Origin: a virus | Length of the DNA stretch: 22,323 bases | Strand: one strand, 5' to 3' | Virus record (IMG/VR): IMGVR_UViG_3300030390_001215 | Location: 1-22,323 of that record | In this document: positions 1-7,528 of the stretch, one piece after another | Numbering within the stretch: the first letter of the stretch is position 1 | Layout: each line of letters starts with the position of its first letter | Notes under the pieces: generated by a model | Databases searched by the model: none | What the model was told of the DNA's origin: nothing | What the model saw: the letters and a program-made list of their open reading frames with translations, nothing else | Program-made: the position numbers and the translations under genes

Positions 1-1524
1 ACTACTACAGCTGGCGATTTACCAGGTGGTCCTTACTTGCCACTAGCTGGTGGGACAATGACTGGAAATATAACCTTTAATGATGGCGTAAGAGCAAGGT
101 TTGGTACTGGTGCAGATTTTCAAATACTACACGATGCTAGCAATACTTACATGCAACAAGGTGGAGTTGGTGATTTATACATACAGCAAAATGTTAATGG
201 TAAAGATTTAGTATTACAGTGTGATAATGGCTCTGGTGGAACAACTACATATTTTAGATTAGATGGCAGTCAAGTAGAAACTGTTGTTTTTAAAGATTTT
301 AATTTTGAAGACAACGTAAAAGCTAAGTTTGGTAGTTCAGCAGATCTACAAATATATCACGATGGTAGTAATAGTTTTATAAAAGACGCAGGAACAGGTG
401 TTTTAGCTATTCAAGGCAACATAGTAGTTATTGAAAATACAAGTGGATCAAATTACTTTGTAGGTGTAGATGGTGCTCAAGCAGAATTATATTATAATGG
501 TTCTAGTAAATTACAAACTACAAACGCAGGGGTTGCTGTAACAGGTAGTCTTTCTACAACACAGGATATAAGTGTTTCTGGAGATTTAGCAGTAACAGGT
601 ACAACAACAGCTGGTGGAACGTTAATATGTGAAGGTAATATTACTGTACAAGATAGTGATAAATTACAACTTGGTAATAGTCAAGATCTAGAATTATATC
701 ACGCTAGCGGCGCGAGTTACATAGATAATGATACAGGTCATTTATATATAAGAAATAATGTTGACAACGATGATGGTAGTAATATATACATACAAGCTAA
801 GTCTGGTGAAAACAGTATTGTTTGTCAAGATGATGGTAATGTAAGCATCTATGATAACAATATATTAAGACTTAATACTACTACTTCTGGAATTGGCGCA
901 TATGGATATATTGGTTTTGGATCATCTGGGACAAGCACAGGAAGCAGCACTGGTTTTAAATATGGATCAACAAGTCCTGGAACATCACAAGGTATATGTA
1001 TAACAACTAGTGATACTGGTGGAGCTCATTTTGATGGTGTGGCTAAATTCCAAAACACAAACACTAATCAAGGAGCAGGTATGTTCCAAATGATAAACTA
1101 TGGTGCTTTGTACAGTAGATACATGCAGTTTTTTAGAGGTAGTACTTCTAACATAATAGGTTACATAGGTTATAACGGTAGTAATACATCTGTAACTTTT
1201 TCTACTACTAACTCAGACATTAGAACTAAAAAGAATATAACTAGTTGGGATGAAAATGTATTAGATAAATTTAAAGCTTTACAACCTAAGCGTTTTCATT
1301 TTAAAGCTGCTATTGGCAATAAAGGTTTAGAAAAAGAAAAAGGGTTTATTGCTCAGTATGAAACAAAAAATTTCCCAGAAGCATACCAACTAAATGGAAC
1401 CGATGAAAAAGCTACATATGGTTTTCATCCAATGGAAATGGTTCCTTATATGATGAAAGCAATAAAAGACTTGACTATTAAAAACGAAGAATTAGAAAGA
1501 AGAATTAAGACATTAGAATCTTAA
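1..1524 (+). CDS. Tail fibre protein with C-terminal S74 intramolecular chaperone (5' end missing)
   Basis: Receptor-binding fibre of the virion, truncated at its N-terminus by the window edge. The frame is open from base 1, and the residues before the first possible start (GDLPGGPY, then LPLAGGTMTG) belong to a motif common in phage fibres, so the TTG at 37 is not a real start. Three diverged copies of a fibre module follow (ADFQILHD, ADLQIYHD, QDLELYHA). The last 103 residues form a peptidase S74 domain. Its SDIRTK motif has a Ser at bases 1213-1215 and a Lys five residues later, matching the Ser/Lys pair of the endosialidase chaperone family, which trimerises the fibre and then cuts itself off just before the Ser. 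The end (IKNEELERRIKTLE) is a short coiled coil, as usual for this domain. A 65-base gap separates it from the next gene. The receptor is unknown. Confidence 0.9.
   Translation, partial: TTTAGDLPGGPYLPLAGGTMTGNITFNDGVRARFGTGADFQILHDASNTYMQQGGVGDLYIQQNVNGKDLVLQCDNGSGGTTTYFRLDGSQVETVVFKDFNFEDNVKAKFGSSADLQIYHDGSNSFIKDAGTGVLAIQGNIVVIENTSGSNYFVGVDGAQAELYYNGSSKLQTTNAGVAVTGSLSTTQDISVSGDLAVTGTTTAGGTLICEGNITVQDSDKLQLGNSQDLELYHASGASYIDNDTGHLYIRNNVDNDDGSNIYIQAKSGENSIVCQDDGNVSIYDNNILRLNTTTSGIGAYGYIGFGSSGTSTGSSTGFKYGSTSPGTSQGICITTSDTGGAHFDGVAKFQNTNTNQGAGMFQMINYGALYSRYMQFFRGSTSNIIGYIGYNGSNTSVTFSTTNSDIRTKKNITSWDENVLDKFKALQPKRFHFKAAIGNKGLEKEKGFIAQYETKNFPEAYQLNGTDEKATYGFHPMEMVPYMMKAIKDLTIKNEELERRIKTLES
94..837 (+). 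repeat. Three diverged fibre modules inside the tail fibre gene
   Basis: Protein-level repeat units lie at about 94-267, 322-474 and 664-837. Each opens with a K/R-FG or LQLG segment, then an A/Q-D-L/F-x-I/L-x-H core and an S-N/A-x-Y/F-I segment, and ends in a DG pair (LDG, VDG, DDG). The DNA copies are strongly diverged, so this is an old internal duplication of a beta-rich fibre unit, not a recent tandem repeat. The spacer between copies 2 and 3 contains GDLAVTGTTTAGG, another common fibre segment. Confidence 0.75.
1213..1521 (+). other. S74 self-cleavage site and released chaperone segment
   Basis: The predicted cut is just before the Ser codon at 1213, in the context TNSDIRTKKNI. This would release a C-terminal chaperone of 103 residues. 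The assignment rests on the Ser-x4-Lys spacing and on the following I-T-S-W-D-E and F-x-A-L-x-P-x-x-F segments, which match the usual S74 layout. Cleavage itself is inferred. Confidence 0.8.
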
Positions 1525-1539
1525 GTAAAGTGCACTTAA
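1521..1539 (+). other. Short inverted repeat after the fibre gene
   Basis: A perfect 10-base palindrome (AAGTGCACTT, 1528-1537) lies inside a wider inverted repeat of TTAAGT (1521-1526) and ACTTAA (1534-1539). It overlaps the fibre stop codon at 1522-1524. No run of T follows, so it is not a clear intrinsic terminator. It could be a protein-binding site or chance. The rest of the 65-base gap (to 1589) is A/T-rich and shows no recognisable promoter. Confidence 0.3.
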
Positions 1540-1589
1540 AACGTGTAATTATATAAATAACAATTAATAATAACTTAAATTAAATCAAC

Positions 1590-1844
1590 ATGGCAGAAGA
1601 AGCTAAACAAATGATTTCTGAAGAACAATTAAAAACAATTCAGGAACTAACATCAAAACAAAACGAAGTAGTATTACAACTAGGATCGTTTGAAGTTCAA
1701 AAAATTAATTTACTAGAAATGTTTAAAGCTAACAATACTCTTATCGAAGACTTTAAAAAAGATCTAGAAAAAGAATTTGGTAAAGTACAAGTCGACTTAA
1801 AAACTGGAGAAATTTCAGACATCCCAGAAGATGACAAAAAGTAA
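1590..1844 (+). CDS. Small coiled-coil protein, function unknown
   Basis: An 84-residue, charged, mostly helical protein. Residues about 8-62 have the heptad-like spacing of hydrophobics expected of a coiled coil (EEQLKTIQEL, VVLQLGSFEVQKINLLEMF). The tail (VDLKTGEISDIPEDDKK) looks extended and acidic. Similar small proteins with a helical hairpin and a terminal N/D-x-x-T-G-E motif recur near structural genes of crAss-like and marine phages, but I know of no assigned function. The start follows an A/T-only leader without Shine-Dalgarno sequence. Its 3' end overlaps the next gene by 14 bases, which suggests coupled translation. It opens the chain of small genes leading to the terminase. Confidence 0.8.
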   Translation: MAEEAKQMISEEQLKTIQELTSKQNEVVLQLGSFEVQKINLLEMFKANNTLIEDFKKDLEKEFGKVQVDLKTGEISDIPEDDKK

Positions 1845-2061
1845 CATTAGGAAAATAAGCATCGGGTCAGATTATAAAAATGACGCGATGCATTATTCTG
1901 TTGGTCAACAAGTATATGGTGGACATGAAATATCCCACATAATATTAGACGAACAAGACAAATCTTATAATATATTTATTAAAAAAAACAATGAGATATT
2001 ACCTTGGAAGAAATTTAATTCTAACATGGCTATATCAGTTGAATATGATTTACAATATTAA
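1831..2061 (+). CDS. 76-aa protein, function unknown
   Basis: A small protein that appears largely beta: GSDYKNDAMHYSVGQQVYGG, then I-I-L-D, S-Y-N-I-F-I-K and a final A-I-S-V-E-Y-D. The pattern of a 'VGQ' turn, a strand, a W-K-K-F-N segment and a closing strand suggests a compact beta domain that might accompany the GroES-like protein encoded next. It starts within the previous gene (14-base overlap), and its TAA stop shares one base with the next ATG (TAATG at 2059-2063). Expression is thus tied to both neighbours. No motif of a known enzyme was seen. That it is a real gene is supported by the tight overlaps and ordinary composition. Confidence 0.8.
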   Translation: MTKSNIRKISIGSDYKNDAMHYSVGQQVYGGHEISHIILDEQDKSYNIFIKKNNEILPWKKFNSNMAISVEYDLQY

Positions 2062-2666
2062 TGAATGGACTATATAACTTTATTGTTAAACCTATAGAAA
2101 ATAGATATGACAATGAGATAAATATAGGAGATAAAAAAATAATAGTAAACACTCAAATAGAAAGTTTTAAGCATGTAAGCAGAAAAGCTATTGTTGTGTC
2201 TACGCCTTTATTATTGTGTTCTGATATTAAAAAAGGTGATGAAATTATTGTTCATCATAATATATTCAGAAGATGGTACGACATAAAAGGCAAAGAAAGA
2301 AATGGAGCAGGTTATTTTAAAGATAACATGTACATTGTTTATCCTGATCAAGTATATTTATTTAAAAAAGAAAACAAATGGTTGTCGTTTAACGATAGAT
2401 GCTTTGTTGCACCTATAAAAAACGATGATCAATTTGACACCGCTAAAACAAAAAACTTAGTTGGTATATTAAAAATTGGTAATAGTCGCTTAGAAGAGCT
2501 AGGAATAACACCTGGTGACACTGTAGGTTTTAAACCTAAGAGAGAATGGGAATTTAATCTAAACAACGAACTATTATACTGTATGAAATCTAATGATATT
2601 GTAATTAAATATGAGCGTAAAGAAAACCAAACTCAATATAATCCTAGCTGGACAAGTAGCAGTTGA
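2061..2666 (+). CDS. Tandem GroES-like (co-chaperonin fold) protein
   Basis: A 201-residue protein that reads as two GroES-like units in one chain. Unit 1 (about residues 6-102) has an opening strand NFIVKPI, a loop of about 30 residues, the turn IKKGDEIIVHHN and a closing segment NMYIVYPDQVYLF. Unit 2 (about 114-185) repeats this layout: CFVAPIK, a shorter loop, ITPGDTVGFKPK and ELLYCMKSNDIVIKYE. In GroES the matching parts are the first strand, the mobile loop that binds GroEL, the V-x-x-GD turn and the strand before the last residues. Phage co-chaperonins such as T4 gp31 help the host GroEL fold coat protein. A similar role here is an inference; it could instead be a structural beta-barrel protein. 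It shares a base with the previous stop and overlaps the next gene by 56 bases. The last 16 residues look disordered. Confidence 0.65.
   Translation: MNGLYNFIVKPIENRYDNEINIGDKKIIVNTQIESFKHVSRKAIVVSTPLLLCSDIKKGDEIIVHHNIFRRWYDIKGKERNGAGYFKDNMYIVYPDQVYLFKKENKWLSFNDRCFVAPIKNDDQFDTAKTKNLVGILKIGNSRLEELGITPGDTVGFKPKREWEFNLNNELLYCMKSNDIVIKYERKENQTQYNPSWTSSS
2076..2615 (+). repeat. Two GroES-like units in one gene
   Basis: Protein-level duplication: unit 1 at about 2076-2366 and unit 2 at about 2400-2615. Shared landmarks in the same order are F-I/C-V-x-PI, I-x-x-GD-x-I/V, and N-x-L/M-Y-x-V/M-x-x-x-D-Q/I-V. The units are too diverged to align at DNA level. The second has a much shorter loop where the GroEL-binding mobile loop would lie. 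Confidence 0.55.
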
Positions 2667-2886
2667 AGAGTTAATTAAAGTTGCTAAAGAACCAATAATA
2701 GATACTGGAGATGATATAACTGCTGATAGACTTAAAAACGCAGCAGCTACAAAAAAACTATGTATATTTGATGCTTTTGAAATACTTAACCGTATAGAAG
2801 AAGAAAAAAATATACTAGAAGAAAAACCTAAAGAAGTTAAAAAAGAAACTACATTTCGTGGTTTTGCTGAAGGAAGATCTAAATAA
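2611..2886 (+). CDS. 91-aa helical protein directly upstream of the terminase; possible small terminase
   Basis: A small, probably helical protein (VAVEELIKVAKE, ITADRLKNAAATKKLCIFDAFEILNRIEEEKN) with a Lys/Glu-rich linker and a basic tail ending FRGFAEGRSK. The only plausible start is the ATG at 2611: an in-frame TAA lies at 2602-2604, and no ATG, GTG or TTG is seen downstream in the N-terminal half. It therefore overlaps the preceding gene by 56 bases. Its stop shares a base with the terminase ATG (TAATG, 2884-2888). Position and size would suit a small terminase subunit, but no helix-turn-helix is clear and family members are usually longer, so that role is only a suggestion. Similar proteins precede terminase genes in marine phages, from memory. 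Confidence 0.7.
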   Translation: MSVKKTKLNIILAGQVAVEELIKVAKEPIIDTGDDITADRLKNAAATKKLCIFDAFEILNRIEEEKNILEEKPKEVKKETTFRGFAEGRSK

Positions 2887-5096
2887 TGTATAAGCAAACA
2901 CTTTATAAAATATTACCTGATCACGTTAAACCTAAAATTCTTAAAAGAATGAATAGGTATAAGAAGTGGGAGTATGGATATAACGAAGACCATGATGTTA
3001 TTGTTATATCTAAGACTGGACAAATTGGAGATATTTATGAAATACAAAATCTTAAAATAGCTTTACCTAAACCTGAAACTATACACAAGTTTAAAGAAAA
3101 TAGATGGACTAGATTTGAATACCCGAAGACATTGCAAAGAATAAAAACAGTGTTTGATTGGAGAGAATATCCAGACGATTTTAAAGAAAAATATTACGAT
3201 TATATTGATGAAGAGTTTAAAAGACGTGAAGAAGGTTTTTGGTATTTAAATAACAATAAACCTACTTATTTAACAGGGACTCACTACATGTATTTGCAAT
3301 GGTCTAAGATCGATGTAGGTCAACCGGATTTTAGAGAATCAAATAGATTATTTTTTATATTCTGGGAAGCATGCAGAGCTGATATTAGATGTTATGGTAT
3401 GTCGTATTTAAAAAACAGAAGATCTGGATTTTCATTTATGGCATCTGGCGAATGTGTTAACTTAGCTACAATATCTACTGATGCACGTTTTGGAATATTA
3501 TCTAAGACTGGTGCTGATGCTAAAAAAATGTTTACTGACAAAGTTGTACCTATATCAGTTAATTATCCTTTCTTTTTTAAACCGATACAAGACGGTATGG
3601 ATCGGCCTAAAACAGAACTAGCATATCGTGTGCCTGCCTCTAAGTTTACAAGAAGATCTATAGTTTCTACAGAAAAAAACGAAGATTTAGCAGGTCTTGA
3701 TACAACTATTGATTGGAAAAATACTGGAGACAATGCTTATGATGGTGAAAAACTAAAACTTTTAGTTCATGATGAATCAGGTAAATGGGAAAGACCTAAT
3801 AACATATTAAATAACTGGCGTGTTACTAAAACAACATTAAGACTAGGTTCTAGAATTATTGGTAAATGCATGATGGGATCAACATCAAATGCTTTAGACA
3901 AAGGTGGTAGAAACTTTAAAAAATTATATGATGACTCAGATGTTACAAAAAGAAACGCCAACGGACAGACTCGTTCGGGACTCTATTCTTTGTTCATACC
4001 TATGGAATGGAACTACGAAGGATACATTGATGCTTATGGCTTACCTGTCTTTGACACACCAGAAGAACCAGTACTTGGGCCTCATGGCGGCAAAATAAAA
4101 ATAGGTGTAGTAGAGTATTGGGACAATGAAGTAGAAGGTCTTAAAGATGACCAAGACGGATTAAATGAATTTTATAGACAGTTTCCACGTACTACTAAAC
4201 ATGCTTTTAGAGATGAATCAAAACAATCTTTATTTAATTTAACTAGGATATACGAACAAATAGATTATAACGAAGATTTAAAAAACTCAAATTTAGTTAC
4301 CACTGGTAGTTTCCAATGGGAAGGAGGTATAAGAGATACTAAAGTTATTTTTATACCAGATAGAAATGGAAGATTTAATATTTCTTGGGTTCCGCCTGTA
4401 GGTCTACAAAATATGGTTATAAATAAAAACGGTGTTAAGTCTCCAGGTAATGAACACATAGGGGCTTTTGGCTGTGACAGTTATGATATATCAGGTACTG
4501 TAGATGGTAAAGGCTCTAATGGATCTTTGCATGGTTTAACTAAGTTTAGTATTGAAGACGCACCTTATAATTCTTTTTTCTTAGAATATATTGCAAGACC
4601 ACAAACTGCTGAAATATTTTTTGAAGATGTACTTATGGCCTGTGTGTTTTACGGTATGCCTATACTATGTGAAAATAATAAACCTAGACTATTGTATCAT
4701 TTTAAAAGAAGAGGTTATAGAAAATTTTCTATTAATAGACCAGATAAACTTTACAATAAATTGTCGGTGACAGAAAGAGAGATAGGCGGTATACCTAATT
4801 CAAGTGAAGACATTAAACAAGCTCATGCTGCGGCAATAGAAACCTACATAGAAACTTATGTTGGTTTTTTAGGTGAAGGTCATGGAGATATATATTTTCA
4901 AAGAACTCTAGAAGACTGGGCTTCATTTGATATAAACAATAGAACAAAACACGATGCGTCAATCAGTTCAGGTTTAGCTATTATGGCATGCAATAAAAAT
5001 AAGTATAGACCAATAAATGAATTAATTAGAGAAAAAATTTCTTTAGGATTTACAACGTATGACAATAAAGGAGTACTTTCAAAAATAATAAAATAG
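2886..5096 (+). CDS. terL: Terminase large subunit (DNA-packaging ATPase and nuclease)
   Basis: The motor that cuts concatemeric DNA and pumps it through the portal into the prohead. A ~125-residue N-terminal region precedes the ATPase. The adenine-side segment TYLTGTHYMYLQW is at 127-139. The P-loop position reads KNRRSGFS (176-183), an unusual Walker A without the GK lysine. Walker B with catalytic acid is LLVHDE (292-297), and the coupling motif is GSTS (331-334). The C-terminal RNase H-like nuclease shows three likely metal-binding acids: Asp531 (GCDSYD), Glu597 (CENNKP) and Asp690 (HDASISSG). At 736 residues it is on the long side for a terminase but as expected for crAss-like and related marine phages. 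It starts by one-base overlap with the previous gene and abuts the portal gene directly (TAGATG). Confidence 0.95.
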   Translation: MYKQTLYKILPDHVKPKILKRMNRYKKWEYGYNEDHDVIVISKTGQIGDIYEIQNLKIALPKPETIHKFKENRWTRFEYPKTLQRIKTVFDWREYPDDFKEKYYDYIDEEFKRREEGFWYLNNNKPTYLTGTHYMYLQWSKIDVGQPDFRESNRLFFIFWEACRADIRCYGMSYLKNRRSGFSFMASGECVNLATISTDARFGILSKTGADAKKMFTDKVVPISVNYPFFFKPIQDGMDRPKTELAYRVPASKFTRRSIVSTEKNEDLAGLDTTIDWKNTGDNAYDGEKLKLLVHDESGKWERPNNILNNWRVTKTTLRLGSRIIGKCMMGSTSNALDKGGRNFKKLYDDSDVTKRNANGQTRSGLYSLFIPMEWNYEGYIDAYGLPVFDTPEEPVLGPHGGKIKIGVVEYWDNEVEGLKDDQDGLNEFYRQFPRTTKHAFRDESKQSLFNLTRIYEQIDYNEDLKNSNLVTTGSFQWEGGIRDTKVIFIPDRNGRFNISWVPPVGLQNMVINKNGVKSPGNEHIGAFGCDSYDISGTVDGKGSNGSLHGLTKFSIEDAPYNSFFLEYIARPQTAEIFFEDVLMACVFYGMPILCENNKPRLLYHFKRRGYRKFSINRPDKLYNKLSVTEREIGGIPNSSEDIKQAHAAAIETYIETYVGFLGEGHGDIYFQRTLEDWASFDINNRTKHDASISSGLAIMACNKNKYRPINELIREKISLGFTTYDNKGVLSKIIK

Positions 5097-7499
5097 ATGA
5101 TTACAACTAATTACAACAGCACGTTTCCAAATCAAGTAGTACCTGATGAAGAGAAAAGCACATGGGAATATGGACTTCAAGTTGGAAGAGCTATAGAAAA
5201 CGAGTGGTTTCGTAATAATAGAGGCGGAGACAGGTTCATGACTAATTATCAGCAATACCATAATAGAAGGTTATATTCAAGAGGAGAGCAGTCGGTACAA
5301 AAATATAAAGATGAATTATCTATAAACGGAGACATGTCTTATTTAAATTTAGACTGGAAACCAATACCTATTATATCTAAGTTTGTAGACATAGTAGTTA
5401 ATGGTATGTCTCAAAGAGATTATGATGTAAAAGCTTACGCTCAAGACCCTGAGTCTCAAAAGAAAAGAACTACTTATGCTGAAGCTATTTTAAGAGATAT
5501 CCAAGCTAGGTCATTTTTGCAAAAAGCTCAAAAAGAATTAGGTTTAAATCTTTGGACATCTGATGATCCAGAAAACTTACCTGAAAACAAAGAAGAACTA
5601 GACTTACACATGCAGCTTAGTTATAAGCAGTCTATAGAAATTGCAGAAGAAGAAGCTATATCTAATATATTTGCACAAAATAAATATACTCAAACAAGAA
5701 AAAGAATACTTCAAGATTTAGTAGTTTTAGGTATATCTTGTGTTAAAACTAATTTTAATCCTGCTAATGGAATAAGAGTAGAATATGTTGATCCTGCTTC
5801 TTTAGTTTATTCATATACAGAAGATCCTAATTTTGAAGATATATACTACGTAGGAGAAGTTAAGTCTTTAACTATGGGTGAAGTTAAAAAACAATTTCCT
5901 AACCTTACAGAAGAGGAAATGGAAAAAATACAAAAATTTCCAGGTACTCAAAACTATTTAAGAAACTGGGGAGAAGGACCTGAAATAGTTCAAGTATTGT
6001 TTTTTGAATATAAAACTTACAATAATCAAATATTTAAAATTAAATATACAGATCAAGGTTTAGAAAAAGCTTTAGAAAAACCAGACACTTTTGCTCCACC
6101 GCCAAATGATAATTTTGAAAGAATAGGTAGATCAATAGAGGTCTTATATACTGGTGCTAAAATACTAGGTATTGAAAACATGTTAGAATGGAAACTTGCA
6201 GAGAACATGACAAGACCTACTTCTAATATGACTAAAGTAAATATGAACTATCAAATATGTGCGCCAAGGATGTATAGAGGTAGAGTTGAATCTTTAGTTA
6301 GTAAGTGCATAAGCTTTGCTGACATGATTCAATTAACGCATCTTAAGCTACAACAAGTCTTAGCTAGAATGGTGCCGGATGGAGTTTTTGTAGATGTTGA
6401 TGGACTAGCGGAGGTTGATTTAGGTAATGGAACAAATTATAATCCTCAAGAAGCATTGAACATGTATTTCCAAACAGGTTCTATAGTAGGTAGATCACTT
6501 ACACAAGATGGAGATCCTAATAGAGGTAAAATACCTATTCAAGAGCTACAAACATCTAGCGCTAATGGAAAAATACAATCACTTATAGGTACATATAATT
6601 ATTACTTACAAATGATACGTGACGTAACAGGTCTTAATGAAGCTAGAGATGCAAGCATGCCTGATAAAGACGCTTTAGTAGGTATACAAAAACTTGCTGC
6701 TGCTAATTCTAACGTAGCAACTAGACATATATTACAAGCTAGTTCTTACTTAACGGTTAAAATTGCTGAAAATATATCTTTAAAAATAGCAGATGTACTC
6801 GAGTATGATATGTTAGCACAAAGCTTAAAAGATTCTCTTAACTCTTACAACGTAGGTAGTCTACAAGAAATGAAAAGCTTAAACTTGTTTGAATTTGGTA
6901 TATATTTAGAGTTAGAACCTGACGAAGAAGAAAAAGCTATGTTAGAACAAAACATACAAGTTGCTTTACAATCAGGTCAGATATATTTAGAGGATGCTAT
7001 AGACATACGTCAAGTTAAAAATTTAAAACTTGCTAATCAAACTCTTAAAATAAAACGTAAAGCTAAACAAAAGCAAGAACAAGAAATGAATCAAGCTAAT
7101 ATACAAGCACAAGCTAACGCTAATGCTGAAGCTGCTGAAAGAGCTGCTATGGCTGAAGTTCAAAAAAACGAAGCAATGACTCAATCTAAGCTTCAGTTAG
7201 AACAAGGTAAGTCTCAGTTTGAAATAACTAAACTAGAGCAAGAAGCTTTAATAAAGAAAGAACTTATGGAACTAGAGTTTCAGTATAACATAAAGTTAAC
7301 AGAAGCTCAAAACAAAACCATGAATGAAAAAGAAGCTCAAATAGAAGATCGTAAAGATCAACGTACTAGAATACAAGCAACACAACAAAGCGAAATGATA
7401 AGTCAAAGAAAAAATGACTTGTTACCTAAGAATTTTGAGTCCAATGGTAATGACACCCTTGGAGGAGGAATGAATCTAGAGCAATTTGCTCCTAGATAA
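5097..7499 (+). CDS. Portal protein
   Basis: The dodecameric ring at one capsid vertex through which DNA enters and leaves. The assignment rests on position directly after the terminase, on size (800 residues), and on N-terminal features of the portal family in these phages: a helical start (EYGLQVGRAIENEWF), a tyrosine-rich stretch (NYQQYHNRRLYSRGEQSVQ) and WKPIPIISKFVDIVVNGM. The middle has the mixed alpha/beta pattern of a portal core (VEYVDPASLVYSYTEDP; VLARMVPDGVFVDVDGLAEV). Residues about 640-775 form a long Gln/Glu/Ala/Lys-rich helix, likely a coiled-coil barrel reaching into the capsid as in P22. The end is flexible (NGNDTLGGGMN). It starts at the base after the terminase stop; a 29-base A/T spacer follows. 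Confidence 0.88.
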   Translation: MITTNYNSTFPNQVVPDEEKSTWEYGLQVGRAIENEWFRNNRGGDRFMTNYQQYHNRRLYSRGEQSVQKYKDELSINGDMSYLNLDWKPIPIISKFVDIVVNGMSQRDYDVKAYAQDPESQKKRTTYAEAILRDIQARSFLQKAQKELGLNLWTSDDPENLPENKEELDLHMQLSYKQSIEIAEEEAISNIFAQNKYTQTRKRILQDLVVLGISCVKTNFNPANGIRVEYVDPASLVYSYTEDPNFEDIYYVGEVKSLTMGEVKKQFPNLTEEEMEKIQKFPGTQNYLRNWGEGPEIVQVLFFEYKTYNNQIFKIKYTDQGLEKALEKPDTFAPPPNDNFERIGRSIEVLYTGAKILGIENMLEWKLAENMTRPTSNMTKVNMNYQICAPRMYRGRVESLVSKCISFADMIQLTHLKLQQVLARMVPDGVFVDVDGLAEVDLGNGTNYNPQEALNMYFQTGSIVGRSLTQDGDPNRGKIPIQELQTSSANGKIQSLIGTYNYYLQMIRDVTGLNEARDASMPDKDALVGIQKLAAANSNVATRHILQASSYLTVKIAENISLKIADVLEYDMLAQSLKDSLNSYNVGSLQEMKSLNLFEFGIYLELEPDEEEKAMLEQNIQVALQSGQIYLEDAIDIRQVKNLKLANQTLKIKRKAKQKQEQEMNQANIQAQANANAEAAERAAMAEVQKNEAMTQSKLQLEQGKSQFEITKLEQEALIKKELMELEFQYNIKLTEAQNKTMNEKEAQIEDRKDQRTRIQATQQSEMISQRKNDLLPKNFESNGNDTLGGGMNLEQFAPR

Positions 7500-7528
7500 T
7501 TTTATTAATAATTATATAATATTTTATC

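Noticed and set aside
37-39. TTG as start of the fibre gene
   Set aside because: The frame stays open to base 1 and encodes a familiar fibre motif before this codon, so the gene begins outside the window.
3904-4098. Small plus-strand frame inside the terminase gene
   Set aside because: It lies wholly inside the terminase in another frame, with no leader or motif of its own.
5068-5074. AAAGGAG as ribosome binding site for the portal gene
   Set aside because: It lies more than 20 bases before the start codon inside the terminase gene, too far to act as a normal Shine-Dalgarno site.
7500-7528. Promoter before the scaffold gene
   Set aside because: The 29-base spacer is A/T only, so -10-like matches occur by chance. 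No convincing paired elements or Bacteroidetes-type -7 TTTG element were found.
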